A stretch of DNA of 6,096 nucleotides from an uncultured Candidatus Melainabacteria bacterium. GTDB lineage: Bacteria > Cyanobacteriota > Vampirovibrionia > Gastranaerophilales > Gastranaerophilaceae. The notes under the pieces were generated by a model, which did no database searches, was not told the DNA's origin, and saw only the letters and a program-made list of their open reading frames with translations. Position 1 is the stretch's first letter. The number at the start of each line of letters is the position of its first letter. The position numbers were made by a program, and so were the translations under genes. The DNA is taken from contig CANNUY010000025.1 in NCBI GenBank assembly GCA_947525005.1, forward strand, positions 1 to 6,096. Reading direction: 5' to 3'. Positions 5,291 through 6,096 of this stretch are shown here, one piece after another.

Positions 5291-5309
5291 CAAAAGAAAG
5301 GACAAAAAC

Positions 5310-5660
5310 ATGTTTGCAATTATTGAAACAGGTGGAAAACAATATCAAGTAGAAGAAGGTCGTTATATCGATGTTGAATTACTTGGTGCAGAAGCAGATG
5401 AAAAAGTTGTTTTTGATAAAGTCGTAATGTTAGTAAACGGCAAAAAATCAAAAGTAGGTCAACCTTACGTTGCTAATGCTAAGGCTGAAGGTGTAGTTCT
5501 TAAGAATGACAAAGCTAAAAAAGTTATAGTTTATAAACAAAGACCTAAAAAAGGTTATAGAGTAAAACGTGGCCATAGACAAGAATTTACAAGAGTTATG
5601 ATTAACAAAATCAGAACTACAGCATCAAAAAAAGCAGCAGAAGAAACAGCTGCTGAATAG
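5310..5660 (+). CDS. rplU: 50S ribosomal protein L21
   Basis: L21 is a large-subunit protein that contacts 23S rRNA. The 116 residues begin with the family signature MFAIIETGGKQYQVEEG and contain the conserved C-terminal block VIVYKQRPKKGYRVKRGHRQ (72-91), followed by EFTRVMI. The last 13 residues (TASKKAAEETAAE) are an Ala/Lys/Glu-rich tail beyond the core, typical of the variable end of this protein. AAAGGA lies seven bases before the ATG at 5310. It is the first gene of the rplU-rpmA pair and probably responds to the structured leader just upstream. Confidence 0.98.
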   Translation: MFAIIETGGKQYQVEEGRYIDVELLGAEADEKVVFDKVVMLVNGKKSKVGQPYVANAKAEGVVLKNDKAKKVIVYKQRPKKGYRVKRGHRQEFTRVMINKIRTTASKKAAEETAAE

Positions 5661-5743
5661 AAGAAAAGCATGCAGGTTATATATAATAAGCATGTAAAAC
5701 TTCAAAGTTAGTAAATTTAGATTAAAACAAAAGGAGAATAAAA
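5661..5743 (+). other. rplU-rpmA intergenic spacer
   Basis: These 83 bases hold no gene. The Prp protease gene that sits between rplU and rpmA in Firmicutes is absent. GCATGC (5668-5673) and GCATGT (5690-5695) can form a six-pair stem (one G-T pair) around an AT-rich loop. They also read as a direct repeat of AAGCATG separated by 15 bases. No U-tract follows, so read-through into rpmA is expected. Confidence 0.5.
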
Positions 5744-5998
5744 ATGGCACATAAGAAGGGTATGGGTTCAACCCGTAACGGACGTGATTCAGAAGCTAAG
5801 CGATTAGGCGTAAAGAAATTTGGTGGCGAAATTGTTAAGGCTGGTAATATAATTGTTAGACAAAGAGGAACAAAAGTTCACCCTGGTAATAATGTAGGTA
5901 TCGGTAGCGATGATACATTATATGCTTTGATTGATGGACAAGTTAAATTTGAGCCTCACAGACGTGACAGAAAACAAGTTAGTGTTTACGCTGTATAA
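5744..5998 (+). CDS. rpmA: 50S ribosomal protein L27
   Basis: L27 sits at the peptidyl-transferase centre of the large subunit, its flexible N-terminus reaching toward the tRNA ends. The 84 residues start MAHKKGMGSTRNGRDSEAKR, followed by LGVKKFGGE and the signature IIVRQRGTKVHPG (36-48), all standard for the family. It begins directly at the mature AHKKG end. There is no cleavable N-terminal extension of the Firmicutes type, in keeping with the absence of a prp gene beside it. The Shine-Dalgarno AAGGAGA (5731-5737) lies six bases before the ATG. It is co-directional with rplU after an 83-base gap and is followed by a strong terminator, so the two form a complete operon. Confidence 0.98.
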   Translation: MAHKKGMGSTRNGRDSEAKRLGVKKFGGEIVKAGNIIVRQRGTKVHPGNNVGIGSDDTLYALIDGQVKFEPHRRDRKQVSVYAV

Positions 5999-6017
5999 TT
6001 TGTCAAAAATTTAATTT

Positions 6018-6060
6018 AACAAGCGCCTGATTTAAAATAAATCAGGCGCTTGTTTTTATT
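6018..6060 (+). terminator. Intrinsic terminator of rplU-rpmA
   Basis: AACAAGCGCCTGATTT (6018-6033) pairs perfectly with its complement at 6039-6054 around a five-base loop, and the sequence runs on into TTTTTATT. It starts 19 bases after the rpmA stop. It is the strongest terminator in the window. The 36 bases after it contain nothing I can identify. Confidence 0.95.
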
Positions 6061-6096
6061 AATATATTTACTATTACTACTCACTTAAGCATTGAA

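Larger units (their letters stand above)
4990..5309. other. Divergent intergenic region between the 527-residue gene and rplU
   Basis: No gene is visible in these 320 bases. The region carries the candidate minus-strand promoter (5029-5056), the rplU promoter or promoters (5182-5238) and the structured rplU leader (5253-5290). Between them, TTACTAA (5139-5145) and TTAGTAA (5156-5162) form a 7-bp inverted repeat with a 10-base spacer. It lies 20 bases upstream of the rplU -35 and could be a regulator site. I see nothing else that stands out. Confidence 0.6.

Noticed and set aside
1..6096. CRISPR array, insertion sequence, tRNA, toxin-antitoxin or phage genes
   Set aside because: I looked for regularly spaced repeats, terminal inverted repeats with a transposase, cloverleaf-like sequences and typical small gene pairs on both strands, and saw none.

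Overview
This is a strongly AT-rich chromosomal segment, about 6.1 kb, densely coded and with short intergenic gaps. It holds eight protein-coding genes and no RNA gene, insertion sequence or CRISPR array that I can see. My best guess at the source is an uncultured gut bacterium of the Gastranaerophilales (Melainabacteria/Vampirovibrionia, the non-photosynthetic sister lineage of Cyanobacteria). This rests on the 527-residue protein at 3406-4989 (minus strand), whose N-terminal and C-terminal sequences I recall as a recurring uncharacterised family in that group. It also fits the low GC and an L27 that lacks the Firmicutes-type N-terminal extension. This is recall and inference, not a database result.

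Layout. Positions 1-300 are non-coding and AT-rich, with a 36-bp interrupted palindrome at 205-240. A NarL/FixJ-type response regulator (301-981, plus) follows and ends at a bidirectional hairpin terminator (1016-1047). That terminator is shared with the converging ribosomal operon rpmI-rplT (1645 down to 1070, minus). A divergent promoter region (about 1700-1797) separates rpmI from a plus-strand pair: an E-type polyprenyl diphosphate synthase homologue (1798-2607) overlapping by 16 nt with a type I signal peptidase (2592-3236). Two hairpins (3274-3301 and 3371-3395) lie in the convergent gap before the large unknown minus-strand gene (3406-4989). A 320-bp divergent intergenic region then carries the promoter and a structured leader for rplU (5310-5660), which is followed by rpmA (5744-5998) and a textbook intrinsic terminator (6018-6060).

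How the genes work together. Four genes encode large-subunit ribosomal proteins (L35, L20, L21, L27) in two conserved pairs. The prenyl synthase and signal peptidase form a translationally coupled envelope pair: isoprenoid chain synthesis, and processing of exported proteins. The response regulator is an orphan, with no kinase in the window. The 527-residue protein is a single-gene unit. Its conserved-looking helical ends flank a long Tyr/Thr/Asp/Asn-rich middle.

The most interesting items are that uncharacterised protein, the apparently almost leaderless prenyl synthase mRNA, the palindrome upstream of the response regulator, the structured rplU leader, and the altered second aspartate motif of the prenyl synthase. 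I see no convincing evidence of a complete new multi-gene system here.
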